A stretch of 64,000 bases of DNA from Panacibacter ginsenosidivorans. GTDB taxonomy: Bacteria; Bacteroidota; Bacteroidia; Chitinophagales; Chitinophagaceae. This document shows, piece by piece, positions 1-8,701 of the stretch. The DNA lies in contig NZ_CP042435.1 of the NCBI RefSeq assembly GCF_007971225.1, positions 496,001-560,000 on the forward strand, written 5' to 3'. The stretch's first letter is position 1. Each line of letters begins with the position of its first letter. The translations under genes and the position numbers were made by a program. The notes beneath the pieces are model-generated. The model was not told the DNA's origin. It made no database searches and worked only from the letters and a program-made list of their open reading frames with translations.

Positions 1-1
1 T

Positions 2-109
2 GAATTCCTGATGCAATACAGAACAGTTCCGGGCTGGCTAAACTTTGAACAGGAAGTTAACCTATGGCGGTTAACGAGAGAGCGATATCGTTTAATATGG
101 CAGGGATAA
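2..109 (+). CDS. C-terminal fragment of an unrecognised protein
   Basis: The frame entering at base 2 stays open to a TAA at 107-109, giving 35 residues. The peptide is rich in Trp, Arg and Leu and ends in WQG. It reads like a genuine protein end rather than random translation, but it is too short to assign to a family. The bases that follow, up to 282, hold no gene that I can support. Confidence 0.35.
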   Translation, partial: EFLMQYRTVPGWLNFEQEVNLWRLTRERYRLIWQG

Positions 110-282
110 ACGCAGCAAGCATATAATTACGGAATATTATAAGATGTTGCTTCAGTTAGCAGGCAAGAGTATTTTTTCTCAGCATTTTTTCATTTAAATT
201 ATGTGCATTTACTACTTCATCGGGAAGTGCGTATATCGGCCGTTACTTTTATTCATACTCTAAAATCTGTATTAATCACTAG

Positions 283-582
283 TTATATATCCATTTCCAG
301 CAATGCATAACTAAGCGATTTGCCGTGTGTATCCATTGCCAGCGAAGTAGTAACGCCACCTGATAAAGCATTGTGGCAAACAAATAACAGTGAGGAAATA
401 TTCGGCAACTCATACCGAATGATTTCTCCCCGCACAACTTCTTTCAAATGCATTCTTACTTTTTCAGCAGTTACACTAGAACAAAGTATTTCATAATCAG
501 CTTCATTGTACGGAATTAAAGATAGCATTAACGTGTTGCCTTTGTCGCCTGCGCGGCTATGTGCAATGTCAAACAACTTCAT
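283..582 (-). CDS. AtuA-associated small ferredoxin-fold-like protein
   Basis: This is a 99-residue protein starting MKLFDIAHSRAGDKGNT. The SRAGDKG motif followed by a conserved strand pattern is typical of the small domain found fused to, or encoded just after, AtuA/DUF1446 proteins. Its start overlaps the end of the AtuA-family gene by 4 bases (ATGA), so the two are translationally coupled and probably form one complex. In characterised relatives (acyclic terpene utilisation in Pseudomonas) the pair takes part in acyl-CoA metabolism, but the exact reaction is not established. The family assignment is firm; the substrate here is unknown. Confidence 0.8.
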   Translation of the reverse strand: MKLFDIAHSRAGDKGNTLMLSLIPYNEADYEILCSSVTAEKVRMHLKEVVRGEIIRYELPNISSLLFVCHNALSGGVTTSLAMDTHGKSLSYALLEMDI

Positions 583-1913
583 GATTCAAATATGTTTACT
601 TGTGGCAAAATGGTATTTCGTTCTATTAGTGTTGATACAATACCAATAACTTCATTTACATATTTTCTTGCACCACCACCACCGGCAGGGCCATTGGTAT
701 ATAAGGCTTCCACTTCGTCACCGACCAATGCCGCTTCTTCTGCACTCCCCGCTCTTGCAGCTATACGAAGTCTTACTTCATAAGGTGTACCTGAATGATC
801 AAACGTTGTTTTGTGCATAGATTGAACACCGATAAAATCAACTCTTATATCATTGAAAATATGCTGTAATCTTTTCTGAATAATATCAGCAGCTAACTTT
901 GCTCTTTCATAAGCAGCAGCGCCTGCATAAGAAATTTCTCCTTCACCCAAATAAAAAGCTTTGTAACCAATACTTGCTTTATAGGTTGAAGGTTTTGACT
1001 TACCATTACCACCTGAAATATGTATCTGGTCTTTGCCTGCTTCTTTCAATTTTACAGTAGTGAAATCAGCAATAACATCAGGTGTTAAATATTCGTGAGG
1101 GTTCATTACTTCATATAATAATTGTTCTTTAGCTGTGCGCAGATTCACTACACCGCCGGTGCCTTCCACTTTACTAATGATAGCAGAACCATCTGTAAAC
1201 ACATCCGCGAATGGATGACCGAGTTTATCAAGACCTTCAACTTTTTTCTTTACACCATCCGCAAAATAACCACCTGTAACTTGTCCGGCGCATTCCAGCA
1301 AATGACCGACCACAGTACCTTTCCCCATAAGATCATAATCATCGATCTTCCAGCCAAATTCATGTATCATCGGTGCAAGAAACAAAGATGGATCCGCAAC
1401 CCTGCCGGTAATTATTATGAGTGCGTCTGTTTGCAATGCTTCTATAACAGGCTCCGCACCCATGTATGCATTGGCAGAAACAATATTGTAATTACTTAAT
1501 GGTTTATTGTTTTCAAGATCATGAATAGAAGAGGCATTGTTAAGAACAGTTTCTAAAACATTATCACCTGTAACTGCGGCTACTTTTATTTTTACATTTT
1601 GAGATTGAGCGATCTCAATAATTTTTTTGGCTGCTTCTATTGGATTGGCTGCCCCCATATTGGTGATAAGCCTCGTGTTATTTTTTATAAGATGCGGTAA
1701 TAATGTTATTATTCTCTTCTCCAGCAAAGGATCATAACCTTTTCTTGCATCGAGCATTTTTCTTTTTTGAGCCAAACCGATGGTGCGTTCTGCCAGGCAT
1801 TCCAATACTAAATAATCAAGCTCGCCTTTTTCTGCAAGTATTACAGCAGGTTCAATTCTGTCGCCGGAAAAGCCTGCACCACAGCCAATTCTTAGAACGT
1901 TTTGTTTTTTCAT
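579..1913 (-). CDS. AtuA family (DUF1446) acyl-CoA metabolism protein
   Basis: This 444-residue protein matches the AtuA/DUF1446 family over its full length. The N-terminus reads RIGCGAGFSGDRIEPA and is followed by the family pattern LDYLVLECLAERT. Further conserved blocks are GRVADPSLFLAPM and the Gly-rich PAGGGGARK near the C-terminus. AtuA proteins act in breakdown of acyclic terpenes and related branched acids, but the family is far broader than that pathway. The gene is followed with a 4-base overlap by its small partner and preceded by an exported amidohydrolase and a CitMHS transporter. This suggests catabolism of an imported organic acid; that is inference from neighbourhood. Confidence 0.85.
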   Translation of the reverse strand: MKKQNVLRIGCGAGFSGDRIEPAVILAEKGELDYLVLECLAERTIGLAQKRKMLDARKGYDPLLEKRIITLLPHLIKNNTRLITNMGAANPIEAAKKIIEIAQSQNVKIKVAAVTGDNVLETVLNNASSIHDLENNKPLSNYNIVSANAYMGAEPVIEALQTDALIIITGRVADPSLFLAPMIHEFGWKIDDYDLMGKGTVVGHLLECAGQVTGGYFADGVKKKVEGLDKLGHPFADVFTDGSAIISKVEGTGGVVNLRTAKEQLLYEVMNPHEYLTPDVIADFTTVKLKEAGKDQIHISGGNGKSKPSTYKASIGYKAFYLGEGEISYAGAAAYERAKLAADIIQKRLQHIFNDIRVDFIGVQSMHKTTFDHSGTPYEVRLRIAARAGSAEEAALVGDEVEALYTNGPAGGGGARKYVNEVIGIVSTLIERNTILPQVNIFES

Positions 1914-2251
1914 AATGGCGATTTACTTTTTTGTCTTGACACAAAAAAGTAACAAAAAAAGCCAAGGCTACAGAGAAAAAGCTAAAATTTATTTCGTTTC
2001 GCTACAGCGAAGAAGCTTACTATGCGACTATACTTTTCTTTCAGCAAAGACTTTTGAATTGCTATAAACATAGCTCAACATCTTCGCTGCTTAACGCTAC
2101 ACTCAATAAATTTCTTAACGCTTTTTCTCTGATGCCATCTCTTGAATCAACTTCCTTTTTTATTTGCATGCTCAATAATGAACAGAACGTACAAGTGAGT
2201 GACACAACGAAGCTTCGTAATAATTCGAAAGCCGGTCACCAAAAAAAAAAT
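1914..2251. other. Gene-free stretch with two repeat families
   Basis: No gene is supported here. At about 1925-1970 it holds a TTTTTTGTCTTGACACAAAAA-type sequence with AAGTAACAAAAAA after it, a form I recall as common between genes in Bacteroidota. From about 2176 it holds a right half of the interspersed palindromic element described below. Confidence 0.6.
2180..2240. repeat. Interspersed palindromic element, right half
   Basis: The core GTACAAGTGAGTGACACAAC is at 2189-2208 and is preceded by GAAC. The matching left half upstream is absent or too eroded to call. Confidence 0.6.
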
Positions 2252-3256
2252 CTATTGATACTTAGATGCATCTAACCTGAAAAAGCGAACAGCATTATTA
2301 AATAATATATCCCGCTTTTGATCGAAAGACAAATAGTTTGCATTTTCAATTACGCCGATAGAAGTTTCCAAAAGCTTTGGCCAAATCATCAGGTCAGTGC
2401 CATACATGATCCTTTTTTCAAAACCAGCCTGCACAAGCCTTTTAATATAATCATTTACTTCAGCTAATGGATAGCTCCATATCATGCCTGCTACATCTAC
2501 ATATACATAAGCATTGGCACCCATTAATGCAATCATTTCATCAGCCATCGGGTAACCTGCATGCATTACCCATACTTTTAGTTTAGGGTGACGTGCAAGC
2601 AAGTCTTCTAACAACAATGGATTACCCATTGATGCGCGATATTTTGGATTGGTGATATTAATTGTACCATTTCCGCCTGTGCCCATGTGAATGCCCACCG
2701 GTATATTTAGTTTCTCAGCAGCTGCGAAGTAAGCATCCAGTGAAGTATCACTTGGCGACATGCCCTGGTACTGTGGCGCTGTTTCGCCCATTACTTTATA
2801 AAAGCCTGATGAAAGCGAATCTGTAAACGCAACAACTGTCATATCTTTTGAAGAACTGATGCCAATGCTGGGAATTACTCTTCCCGGTTCTGCTGCCTGT
2901 TGCCAATTGTGAAGAATTGATGCATCACCACTTGCGATTATGGTCATGTTCAGGCGTTTCATTGTTGCCATCAAAGAATCCTGGAATTCTTTATCTGATT
3001 TTGCTGCTTTGAGAGGCATTGCACAATCTGTGTTGATAAATGCAGGTGGTGGTTGATTGGGATCGCCACCAGGCATATCGCTTAAGAACCATGGACACAT
3101 ATCCGCTGCGAAAGCTGGATTCATTTTCATGGCGTGCACATGTACATCAATAATTGGCAGGTGCCTCCTTTTTGCGCTATCCTGTGCATAAATATGTATG
3201 GTTACCAATAATGCGGTAATACTGCAGATGATTAAATACAGACTTTTTTTCCTCAT
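2252..3256 (-). CDS. Exported amidohydrolase-family metal hydrolase
   Basis: The 334-residue product begins with a Sec signal peptide (about residues 1-25, ending IYAQ) and then shows a TIM-barrel amidohydrolase of the amidohydrolase-2 type. Visible metal-site motifs are DVHVHA near residue 37, HMGTGG in the middle, VMHAGYP, and YGTDLM toward the C-terminus. The enzyme is therefore expected in the periplasm, hydrolysing or decarboxylating a small carbonyl compound. The gene lies between the CitMHS transporter (37-bp gap) and the AtuA pair on the same strand, so it may belong to one catabolic group. The substrate is not deducible. Confidence 0.8.
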   Translation of the reverse strand: MRKKSLYLIICSITALLVTIHIYAQDSAKRRHLPIIDVHVHAMKMNPAFAADMCPWFLSDMPGGDPNQPPPAFINTDCAMPLKAAKSDKEFQDSLMATMKRLNMTIIASGDASILHNWQQAAEPGRVIPSIGISSSKDMTVVAFTDSLSSGFYKVMGETAPQYQGMSPSDTSLDAYFAAAEKLNIPVGIHMGTGGNGTINITNPKYRASMGNPLLLEDLLARHPKLKVWVMHAGYPMADEMIALMGANAYVYVDVAGMIWSYPLAEVNDYIKRLVQAGFEKRIMYGTDLMIWPKLLETSIGVIENANYLSFDQKRDILFNNAVRFFRLDASKYQ

Positions 3257-3293
3257 GAGATGGTTATTAATTATTGTTATAATAGAATTTTTG

Positions 3294-4589
3294 TCAGATA
3301 TGTATAGAGCCGGTTAAGAGTGCAATCATCGTCATTACAATGGTTGTACCCCAGGCCCACTTAAAAATAAATTTTTGATGCGCTCCTAACTCCACTTCCG
3401 CCAAACCTATTAATAAAAATGTAGAAGCAGTAAGCGGGCTTAATGGAAACCCAACTGTCATTTGTCCTAACAAAGATGCCCTGCCAATTTCAAGAGGGTC
3501 AACACCTAATTGTGTACAGGTATGACTAAGCACAGGAACAACACCATAATAATATGCATCCGGCGTAAATAAAATACTTGCAGGCATACTAATTACAGCA
3601 GTTATTGCCGGAATAAAAGATGCATGTTCTTTAGGAATGAGATTTACCAGTTCCGTTGACATTGCTTCTATCATTTTCGATTCTGTAAGGATACCGGAAT
3701 ACACACCCGCTGCAAATATCATACTCGATACTAAAAAAATATTTGCACCGTGGGATTTCAATATTTTTTGCTGATCTGGTAATTTGCTGTAATTGATCAT
3801 GAGTGCAATGATAGCTGCAATTACAAATAATGCCGGCGCAGGAATAACGGCCATCAACAAAGCTGTGATCAATGCAATCGTTATTATTGCATTTACAAGA
3901 ATTAATTTTGGTCTTCGTAATGATCTTTGTTCATCGGTAAAATTTTCTTTGTAATCATAATCAAATTTAATAATGCCGATACGCCTCCTTTCTCTTCTTC
4001 CAAAAATATAAGCAACGAATAATACCCAAATTAAACCCCCAAGCATGGCAGGAATATTTGGATTAAACATGTGCACTGCATCTGTGTTCAAGGTTGACAT
4101 CGCTCTTACAGATGTTCCCGACCACGGCACCAGATGCATTGGGCCAACACTCAAGGCAACAACGCCTGCAAGTATCACCCTGCTCATGCCAAGCTTTTTA
4201 TAGATTGGAATAAAAGTAGAAAGCACGATCATAAATGTTGCAGTGCCGTCACCGTCCAAATGCACAAGCATTGTAAGCAAAGCTGTTCCTACAATGACTT
4301 TCAACGGATCGCCTTTTACGGAACGCACAATGAATGCAATCACTGGATCGAACAAACCTGCATCGAGCATTACAGAAAAATACAACACGGCAAACATCAA
4401 CAATATGCCGGTTGGCGCAACTTGTTTTATTCCCGTTAATGCCATTGCGCCTACTTCTTTGTAATCAAATCCTGCAATGAATGCAAACACAATGGGCACC
4501 AATACCAATGCAGTTATCACAGACAAACGTTTTGTCATGATAAGCACCAAAAAAACTATTATTGTTGCGAAGCCATAAAATGCAAGCAT
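3294..4589 (-). CDS. CitMHS-family organic acid:H+ symporter
   Basis: The 431-residue protein is almost entirely hydrophobic, with roughly a dozen membrane spans. It carries CitMHS (citrate-metal:H+ symporter) signatures: the LDGDGTATFMIV block and VPWSGTSVRAM in the first half, and a conserved SPLTASTFLLIGLAEVELG near the end. Family members import citrate complexed with Mg2+ or Ca2+. Other di- and tricarboxylates are possible. Encoded directly upstream of an exported amidohydrolase and AtuA proteins, it is a plausible uptake system for the acid those enzymes process. The family call is secure; the substrate is inferred. Confidence 0.85.
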   Translation of the reverse strand: MLAFYGFATIIVFLVLIMTKRLSVITALVLVPIVFAFIAGFDYKEVGAMALTGIKQVAPTGILLMFAVLYFSVMLDAGLFDPVIAFIVRSVKGDPLKVIVGTALLTMLVHLDGDGTATFMIVLSTFIPIYKKLGMSRVILAGVVALSVGPMHLVPWSGTSVRAMSTLNTDAVHMFNPNIPAMLGGLIWVLFVAYIFGRRERRRIGIIKFDYDYKENFTDEQRSLRRPKLILVNAIITIALITALLMAVIPAPALFVIAAIIALMINYSKLPDQQKILKSHGANIFLVSSMIFAAGVYSGILTESKMIEAMSTELVNLIPKEHASFIPAITAVISMPASILFTPDAYYYGVVPVLSHTCTQLGVDPLEIGRASLLGQMTVGFPLSPLTASTFLLIGLAEVELGAHQKFIFKWAWGTTIVMTMIALLTGSIHI

Positions 4590-4617
4590 ACAAATGATGT
4601 AATTAAAAATTTATTTT

Positions 4618-4745
4618 ATGAACCCGGCTGTATAACATTCTACATCTTTACTTGCGTCGCACACTTGTACGCTTTGTTCATGGATGATCTGAACGATGAA
4701 CGTAATGCGACGCAACAGTTGATGCCACATGCACTGTAGCTCGTC
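4618..4745. repeat. Interspersed palindromic element, paired copy
   Basis: The left core TTGCGTCGCACACTTGTACG begins at 4653 and is preceded by AACCCGGCTGTA. The right core ATGCGACGCAACAG is near 4703-4716 and is followed by TGATGCCACATGCACTGTAGC. The two halves can fold on each other as a long imperfect hairpin with a centre of about 30 bases. Confidence 0.75.
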
Positions 4746-4755
4746 AAACAAAAAA

Positions 4756-5790
4756 CTATTTCTCATCAAACTGCAAATAGTCATTAAAGAATGGAAGCAT
4801 TTCATCGAGCACCCTTCCATCAGTTGTCCATATTTTATTTGTATGTGTGCCTATATATTCTTCCGCATAATGTTGTATTCCATGATTCTCCAACTCCTGG
4901 CTAAACATACCACACTGTACAGCAAAACGTGGTGCATCATTTCTTCCCCAATCAAGTTTAATTGCTTTAAATTTTTTGAGATTGGATGCATATTTATCGA
5001 CCATGTATAAAGGCATATTGCTTCGCCATTTTTCATATACTGCAGTATCTGTAACAAGACTGTCGCCTATGTAATTAAATGGAAGATCGATATAGAAAGG
5101 CGGCTTGCTTGCGTTAGGTGACCAAGCTCTTGCACAAGCAGCGATAACCCTTGGATAATATGTCTTATCCAGTTCATCTTTTGTTTTTATAGCAGCAAGT
5201 TGTTTGTATGAATCACTGTTTGGCCCAAACTCCTTTACAAAAGCAAGCAAGCCAGGGCTCATGGCGTATACGCAACTAAACACTTCAGGATACAGCATCG
5301 CAATTTTCAACGCGCCATAACCACCCATTGAATGCCCGCCAATGCCACGTGCATTACGGGTTGCAATGGTTCTGAAATTTTTATCCATGTATTCCACCAA
5401 TTCTTTTGCTTCAAAGTCACTCCAGTTGCCTGTAAGCGAAGAGTTACTGTAAAAACTTCCGGAGTATAATGTGTTGTTATCTGCAATTACAAGAATGTAT
5501 GGACGGATCTTATTTTTTGCAATACCCAGGTCAAGAATATTTTTCATGAGCGGATAAATGGAATCGTTGCCCATAAAGCCATGCAGGTAATAAATAACAG
5601 GATAGCGTTGTTTTGATTGATCATAATTCGGTGGCAGGTACACAGAAATTCTCCTCTCAGGATTTTCGCCGCCCTTGTTTTGGAGGTAAACAGAATTAAT
5701 GATTCTTGTAACAACTGTGCCTGAAATATTTTGACAGATCGCAATGTTTACCAATATTATGGCATTCAAAAAGGCAAATACTTTTTTCAT
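4756..5790 (-). CDS. Exported esterase, esterase-D/FrmB-like alpha/beta hydrolase
   Basis: The product has 344 residues. A signal peptide (MKKVFAFLNAIILVNIAICQ) is followed by a putative-esterase (PF00756-type) alpha/beta hydrolase. The YLPPNYDQ and YPVIYYLHG blocks of this family are present, and the nucleophile elbow is GGHSMGGYGAL, containing the catalytic Ser. A His near the C-terminus (YIGTHTNKIW) fits the triad. Relatives include feruloyl esterases, S-formylglutathione hydrolases and mycolyltransferases. The signal peptide points to a periplasmic or outer-membrane role on an ester of a sugar or phenolic acid. It is the first gene of the minus-strand run down to base 283, but a paired repeat separates it from the transporter. 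Confidence 0.8.
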   Translation of the reverse strand: MKKVFAFLNAIILVNIAICQNISGTVVTRIINSVYLQNKGGENPERRISVYLPPNYDQSKQRYPVIYYLHGFMGNDSIYPLMKNILDLGIAKNKIRPYILVIADNNTLYSGSFYSNSSLTGNWSDFEAKELVEYMDKNFRTIATRNARGIGGHSMGGYGALKIAMLYPEVFSCVYAMSPGLLAFVKEFGPNSDSYKQLAAIKTKDELDKTYYPRVIAACARAWSPNASKPPFYIDLPFNYIGDSLVTDTAVYEKWRSNMPLYMVDKYASNLKKFKAIKLDWGRNDAPRFAVQCGMFSQELENHGIQHYAEEYIGTHTNKIWTTDGRVLDEMLPFFNDYLQFDEK

Positions 5791-6328
5791 ATTGCGTATT
5801 AATTACGGTTTGTAAGATAAGTAAAGTTGAAGAATTTTACAGAACAGAATCTTTTGCCAGGAATACTTTCGTTGAGCACCTGGACATTTCAGGTAATATG
5901 GAAAACACAAATTAATTACCGTTTCAAATCGCATTTATTGATGGCGCAGCCAATTCCAAAAGGAAAAGAAGGGCAATGGCTGTTTATCGGTTAGTATTTG
6001 CAGAACGCAATAAAAGTAAATCGGGTTGAAGTGCCCAAAGCGCCGCAGCACCCGCATAAATCTTTAAATATCCTCAACAGAAACAACTATTTTAATAGTA
6101 GTAAGAAAGCAGGTAATATATTTTTTTGAGCCGGGCTTTATTACTGCTATAATTCTTTTGTTGCGTCGCACACTTATACGCTTTGTTCAATACTGATCCG
6201 AACGATGCAGTGAGTGACACAACGCAGGAAGCATAGTACTACAAAAGCCTGTTACATAAATTTCTTTCTCAGGAAATACACTAAACTGCACTGCATTTAA
6301 CATTGATGAAGAATTACTGCATTTTGTA
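5791..6328. other. Gene-free stretch of about 540 bases
   Basis: No supported gene. Short open frames near 5820-5994 have no recognisable content and no start with a convincing leader. The second half holds a paired copy of the interspersed element. Confidence 0.5.
6127..6256. repeat. Interspersed palindromic element, mixed paired copy
   Basis: The left half is of the GTTGCGTCGCACACTTATAC type (6160-6179). The right half is of the other type, GTGAGTGACACAACG (6210-6224). The outer ends read GAGCCGGGCTTTATTACTGC and AGTACTACAAAAGCCTG. Halves of different subtypes in one unit indicate that the two variants recombine or drift independently. Confidence 0.7.
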
Positions 6329-6997
6329 TTACCATACCCACCACGGGGCTGTTGTCATTTCTGCGTAAACTATAACATCAAAAACCACATGTGCAATAAT
6401 GCAGGGGACAATGCTTTTTGAATATTGTTTTAATAAACCGAGCACAAGAAATAAAAGTAATGACGTGAGAAAAAGCGAGGAGATATTGATTTTTTGCGCA
6501 AGAAACGGAGTAAGAAATAAAGTGGCTTTATAAGCAGCGTGTGATAAGGATGCAAATACAACAGAAAACCCTGCATTAACTTTTTGTAATTTTCCCTGTA
6601 TAAAACCGCGAAACACTACTTCCTCCACAACAGCAATACAAATTGCTACCATGGCAAAACTGTTGATGGTGGCGGGAAAAAGAAACATACCATAAGTGTG
6701 CCTGTAATATAATGCCGCAGCAATGCCCATTTGAAGGCCCAGCATATTAAAGAGGATCATTTTTGAAGAGACAAGATGATGATAAAACTGACTCAACATC
6801 GTGGTGAGCGGAAGTAATTGCAGGCTCATAATAAAAGCGGCTAATCCTAATGATATGTAGGCAATGATGTTTACAGGAAAAGGGGCATGAATGAACCATG
6901 CAAATATGATACAGGCTGCACTGCATAATATACTGCTGGCTAAAGCTGTAGTGTTTCTTTGTTGTGCCACGATCATCGTATCAGGAAGTTTTATCAT
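6329..6997 (-). CDS. CPBP-family intramembrane glutamic protease
   Basis: The chosen start, MIKLPDTMIV at 6997, gives 222 residues and overlaps the upstream gene by 17 bases. An upstream in-frame ATG at 7051 and a later one at 6976 are alternatives. There are about six to seven membrane spans. The CPBP (CAAX protease and bacteriocin-processing) motifs are clear: EEVVFRGF with the catalytic Glu pair and Arg, then FASLSHAAY, then IIAHVVFDVIVY with the His. Members cleave within the membrane; some process C-terminal sorting tails of surface proteins. The overlap with a gene whose product ends in a Cys-containing segment, a membrane helix and a basic tail suggests a dedicated substrate. Confidence 0.85.
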   Translation of the reverse strand: MIKLPDTMIVAQQRNTTALASSILCSAACIIFAWFIHAPFPVNIIAYISLGLAAFIMSLQLLPLTTMLSQFYHHLVSSKMILFNMLGLQMGIAAALYYRHTYGMFLFPATINSFAMVAICIAVVEEVVFRGFIQGKLQKVNAGFSVVFASLSHAAYKATLFLTPFLAQKINISSLFLTSLLLFLVLGLLKQYSKSIVPCIIAHVVFDVIVYAEMTTAPWWVW

Positions 6998-8390
6998 TAT
7001 GCTTATTAAATAAAAATCTCCTGTTTGCAATTGCGCGCAAAAAAATTCCAAAAAATAATGTAAGCGGAATTACCAATAACAACCACCCCGATCCAAGACA
7101 GGCGCCGGAATTAGGGACTATGAGACAGCCTGGTAAAGCTTTTTGTAAAGAAAGAATATTAGCACTGTCTTTAAAACTTTCTTCAGGCAAAGAAAGATAC
7201 CTGAGTTGATTAAGTGCATACAATGTTTTATTGTCAATAACAGTATCTGCAATAACAAGACCATTTAATTTGGATAACTGTGTTAAAGCGTATAAGCTTT
7301 TTATGTTTTTAGTGCTATGCATTTGAAGCACCTGAAGGCCGGGATGATGTAGCAACGTGGTATCAAATTCCTGCTGCGATATTTTCTGTGGTAATCCCAG
7401 CCAGGTAAGCTGTTTTAAAGAATCAAGTGAAGCTATGTTTAAACAAAAAGTTCCCCCGAGATTTAATACGGTAAGGTCTTTATATTCCTTTGTTATAGCT
7501 GTAACATCCAGGGAATCAAAACTACCCAGGTTCAATCCGGTCAAATGATGCAACGTTTGCAAATAAGGAAACCGGTAACCAAAAGTTGTTATTTTTTCAA
7601 TTTGCGGGTTATTCTGAAAAAAATCCGCGTTAATAATAGTTTCTTCATCAGGTATTAAGATTACCTGTCTCAAAGAAGGTATTGCTGGTAATGCTGTGGT
7701 AACTGCAGAGTCCTGTACGGTGAAATAAATGCACTCGATTTCTTTCCATTTAGTAAGCCATTTAAGCTGCTCCTGGTGTAGTTGTGTTACCAGCAGCCTG
7801 GGAGAAAAAAGAACTGTAAGCTTTGTAAAAGCGGTACTTAAAGCTGTTGAATCATCCATAGTTACTGCAAGAGATATATGTGGCTTCTCTCTTGCTATTT
7901 TTTCAAAATAAGGCAAATACGCATCAGGTATTGCTGAATTTATTACAAGTGTTTGTAAGGCTGCAATATCAGTGTCTTTCATTTGTTTAAACCATGGTAA
8001 CAGATCTTTATCTTCATCGATTACTATTGTGTTCAAATTGCCATTAATGTAAATCAGGGAGTCGCCATTCTTACTTTCAACATGCAATGAATCCTGTTTC
8101 GTATCATTAAAATAATAAGGCGTTTCACCAAGTAAAAGAAGATCACCTTTTTCTGCCAGCAGGGCCCCCGTATTGACGCTATCAGATTTAACGGATCCTA
8201 AAAAATATAGTTTAGACATATTATAGGACAAAACATCTCCCGAAATCTTTACAACTGTAGCCTTGTTCTCATTACCGCTGTTCTCCAGGATAAAAAGAAC
8301 TACAGCGATGCTCATTGCCACAACAAAAAACAAAGGCAACCATTTTAAAATGCTGAATGACCTATGTTGTGTTTTTACAGTATGTTTCAT
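6981..8390 (-). CDS. Leucine-rich-repeat membrane protein with C-terminal anchor
   Basis: The 469-residue protein has an N-terminal membrane anchor (LKWLPLFFVVAMSIAVVLFI, residues about 18-37). A soluble region follows, and from about residue 235 there are irregular leucine-rich repeats (LNLGSFDSL, LTVLNLGGTF, LTWLGLP, LQVLQMHS, LNGLVIAD, LRYLSLP). The end is distinctive: NSGACLGSGW, then a hydrophobic helix (LLLVIPLTLFFGIFL), then RAIANRRF and a hydrophilic tail. The Gly/Cys/Gly motif, helix and basic run resemble the tripartite tails recognised by sorting proteases, and a CPBP protease gene overlaps the 3' end. Leucine-rich repeats suggest protein binding at the cell surface. No specific function is recognised. 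Confidence 0.75.
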   Translation of the reverse strand: MKHTVKTQHRSFSILKWLPLFFVVAMSIAVVLFILENSGNENKATVVKISGDVLSYNMSKLYFLGSVKSDSVNTGALLAEKGDLLLLGETPYYFNDTKQDSLHVESKNGDSLIYINGNLNTIVIDEDKDLLPWFKQMKDTDIAALQTLVINSAIPDAYLPYFEKIAREKPHISLAVTMDDSTALSTAFTKLTVLFSPRLLVTQLHQEQLKWLTKWKEIECIYFTVQDSAVTTALPAIPSLRQVILIPDEETIINADFFQNNPQIEKITTFGYRFPYLQTLHHLTGLNLGSFDSLDVTAITKEYKDLTVLNLGGTFCLNIASLDSLKQLTWLGLPQKISQQEFDTTLLHHPGLQVLQMHSTKNIKSLYALTQLSKLNGLVIADTVIDNKTLYALNQLRYLSLPEESFKDSANILSLQKALPGCLIVPNSGACLGSGWLLLVIPLTLFFGIFLRAIANRRFLFNKHNDKTS

Positions 8391-8701
8391 TTGATGCTGT
8401 TAGATAATCATTAAGTAACCATCCAAAAAAACTGCCTTTTTCCGTAAAGCACTTTTCACTTAATGAAAATATCGAAACAACAAATTATTATTCATGATGG
8501 AGATCATTGCTGTAACTGATAAGAATTATCGGTTTGTTATCCGGCTAAATAGATGTGGTGATTATTTTACCGGGGAAAGCCGTTTAAATTATTTTTCTCC
8601 GGCATATAAAATACGTGTTATAATGTTTTTAGCAATCACCTATATTTGAAAATATTACAACCGGAATATTGTTTAAACCAATATCAGTCAAATAAAATAA
8701 A
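8391..8701. other. Divergent intergenic region
   Basis: These 311 bases separate two divergently transcribed genes and must carry both promoters. Only the rightward -7 element is convincing. No gene is seen. Confidence 0.5.
8641..8648 (+). promoter_or_regulatory. Bacteroidota-type -7 element
   Basis: TATATTTG fits the TAnnTTTG consensus and lies 53 bases before the ATG at 8702. The -33 TTTG partner at 19-bp spacing is not well conserved (GTTA). Confidence 0.4.

Noticed and set aside
1122-1499. A 125-codon plus-strand frame
   Set aside because: It lies entirely antisense to the well-supported AtuA gene; no leader or family match.
4611-4820. A 69-codon minus-strand frame
   Set aside because: It is made mostly of the interspersed repeat and the end of the esterase gene in another frame.
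5818-5994. A 57-codon plus-strand frame between two minus-strand genes
   Set aside because: It has no ATG near its beginning, no family resemblance and ordinary non-coding base use.
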